NCBI GenBank assembly: GCA_025455225.1
Contig: JALOMY010000139.1
Span: forward strand, 1 to 7,455
Direction of reading: 5' to 3'
Source: Cyclobacteriaceae bacterium
Lineage (GTDB): Bacteria > Bacteroidota > Bacteroidia > Cytophagales > Cyclobacteriaceae
Length of the DNA stretch: 7,455 nt
This document shows, in pieces, positions 6,239 through 7,455 of this stretch. How positions within the stretch are numbered: position 1 is the first letter of the stretch; the number at the start of each line of letters is the position of its first letter. Position numbers and translations under genes: made by a program. The notes under the pieces are model-generated. The model was not told the DNA's origin. It saw only the letters and a program-made list of their open reading frames with translations, and did no database searches.

Positions 6239-7455
6239 TTAAATCATCTTTAAAAGCAAATCCATTAACTTTTTTGCCCGACTGGTGTAGGGCGGATAAA
6301 GTGGCTTAATAGAAGTTAGCCCGCTCCGTTGCTTCAAAACAGGCTTTTCATTAGAAAAAGCAAGGAATCCATAATAGCCATGTGCTTTACCGATACCGCT
6401 GTTGTTTACGCCACCGAAAGGAAGATTGTGATGTAAAAACTGGATTGCACAATCGTTAATGCACACCGAACCAGAGGAAGTTTCCCTGACAATCCGGTAT
6501 GCTTCGGTCTTATTCCGACTGAATACATATAGCGCCAATGGTTTTGGTTGATTATTAATTAACCTGATTGCTTCCTCCAGATTAGTATATTCAAGTATGG
6601 GTAATACGGGACCGAAAATTTCTTCTTCCATAACCCGTGAATCCGTTGGTACATTAGAAAGCAGTATCGGATGAATGAACCGGGAAGAGGCATCATAATC
6701 AGGAGTTAAATGCACTACTGCTCCATGTTGTACTGCATCGGATATGATATCCATTATCCGGGCGTAGTGCTTATCACTTACAATACGGGCATAATGTGGT
6801 GATTGCCTCAGTGGTTTTCCCGGGTCACTGAACAATTGAATGGTTTTCTCTTTGAGCCGGTGTGTTAATTCTTTGGCTATGGATTGATGAACTAATAGGT
6901 AATCTGGGGCAATACAGGTTTGCCCATTATTAATAAACTTGGCTACCGCAATACGGGTTGCTGCATCGTCAAGGTTAGCATCGGGTGTAACGATTACCGG
7001 GGATTTACCACCGAGCTCGAGTGTCACTGAGGTTAAATGTTCTGCCGCTGCACGCATAACCACCTTGCCTATTGCAGGGCTTCCGGTAAAAAAAATATGA
7101 TCAAAAGGTAAGCTGAGTAAATGTTGTGAGACCTCGGGACCGCCTTCAAAGACAGCAACCTCCTTTACATCAAACAACTCCGTGCACATTTTTTTAATTA
7201 ATGACGATGTATTCGGGGTAATTTCAGAAGGCTTAATACATACACAATTGCCGGCAGCAAGGGCAGAAACAAGGGGGCCAATGCACAGATTAAACGGATA
7301 ATTCCAGGGAGCTATAATCAAGCAGACCCCACGCGGCTCGTACTGAACGGTTGACTTTGTACCCAGCATGGTAAGAGGCGCATCAATCTTTCTGGGCTTT
7401 GTCCAAATTTTAAGATTGCTAAGCGCAACTGATACTTCAGTGAGTGCAGGAAATA
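6239..7455 (-). CDS. NAD(P)-dependent aldehyde dehydrogenase, class-3-like (partial, N-terminus outside window)
   Basis: The reading frame is open to the right edge and encodes 404 visible residues. An internal ATG at 7369 could be mistaken for the start. The 28 codons before it (FPALTEVSVAL..., then WTKPRKIDAPLT) are conserved aldehyde dehydrogenase sequence, so the true start is outside; roughly 50-70 residues are missing against a usual length near 460. The enzyme oxidises aldehydes to acids with NAD(P) in the cytosol or at the membrane face. Key sites in visible numbering are APWNYPFNL with the catalytic Asn51, cofactor loop FFTGSPAIGK (121-130), Glu146 in LELGGKSP, nucleophile Cys180 in NNGQTCIAPDY, EEIFGPVLP (277-285) and LPFGGVNNSG (344-353). 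GQTCIAPDY and the HGYYGF...YPPYT C-terminal tail point to the ALDH3 group, which acts on medium and long aliphatic or aromatic aldehydes; substrate is not determined. All catalytic residues are present. It lies upstream of asmA in the same direction, with no convincing terminator in between. Confidence 0.95.
   Translation of the reverse strand, partial: FPALTEVSVALSNLKIWTKPRKIDAPLTMLGTKSTVQYEPRGVCLIIAPWNYPFNLCIGPLVSALAAGNCVCIKPSEITPNTSSLIKKMCTELFDVKEVAVFEGGPEVSQHLLSLPFDHIFFTGSPAIGKVVMRAAAEHLTSVTLELGGKSPVIVTPDANLDDAATRIAVAKFINNGQTCIAPDYLLVHQSIAKELTHRLKEKTIQLFSDPGKPLRQSPHYARIVSDKHYARIMDIISDAVQHGAVVHLTPDYDASSRFIHPILLSNVPTDSRVMEEEIFGPVLPILEYTNLEEAIRLINNQPKPLALYVFSRNKTEAYRIVRETSSGSVCINDCAIQFLHHNLPFGGVNNSGIGKAHGYYGFLAFSNEKPVLKQRSGLTSIKPLYPPYTSRAKKLMDLLLKMI

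Noticed and set aside
1..7455. Search for mobile elements, CRISPR arrays, tRNA/rRNA genes, toxin-antitoxin or defence modules
   Set aside because: No repeats-plus-spacers, transposase or integrase motifs, terminal inverted repeats, structured RNA genes or defence-type domains were seen; nearly all DNA is accounted for by six conserved genes and short spacers.

Overview
The window looks like ordinary chromosome of a Bacteroidota bacterium, most likely from the Cytophagales/Cytophagia side. The phylum call is an inference from several signs. Start codons have no Shine-Dalgarno sequence in front of them. Some intergenic spacers hold TAnnTTTG-type -7 boxes, the Bacteroidota sigma-A signal. Base composition is moderate (low-to-mid 40s % GC by eye). 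The protein set (exported RidA, PA-domain M28 peptidase, very long AsmA-like protein with a Lys/Thr-rich tail) is typical of that phylum. I see no mobile element, CRISPR array, tRNA, rRNA or origin.

Layout from left to right. (1) The left edge holds the first 86 codons of an FGGY sugar kinase, probably gluconokinase-like, on the minus strand. It lies 17 bp downstream of an exported RidA-family gene (minus), so the two are probably one transcript read leftwards. (2) An 83-bp divergent spacer separates ridA-like from tag (plus), which encodes 3-methyladenine DNA glycosylase I. The spacer holds a good promoter candidate for the leftward operon. (3) tag converges on a minus-strand M28 metallopeptidase. 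Between them is a perfect 13-bp-stem hairpin whose loop contains the tag stop codon. (4) A textbook rho-independent terminator separates the peptidase from the upstream asmA-like gene (977 codons, minus), so these two are probably separate transcripts. (5) The right edge holds a class-3-like aldehyde dehydrogenase (minus) whose N-terminus lies beyond the window.

The genes do not form an obvious shared pathway. Two or three encode cell-envelope or exported proteins (RidA-like, M28 peptidase, AsmA-like). The others are cytosolic enzymes for DNA repair, sugar phosphorylation and aldehyde oxidation. The nearest thing to a functional pairing is the ridA-like/kinase operon. The most interesting structural observation is a roughly 115-residue internal repeat in the AsmA-like protein, which fits a repeating beta-groove lipid-transfer architecture. 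I found no convincing evidence of a new biological system here.
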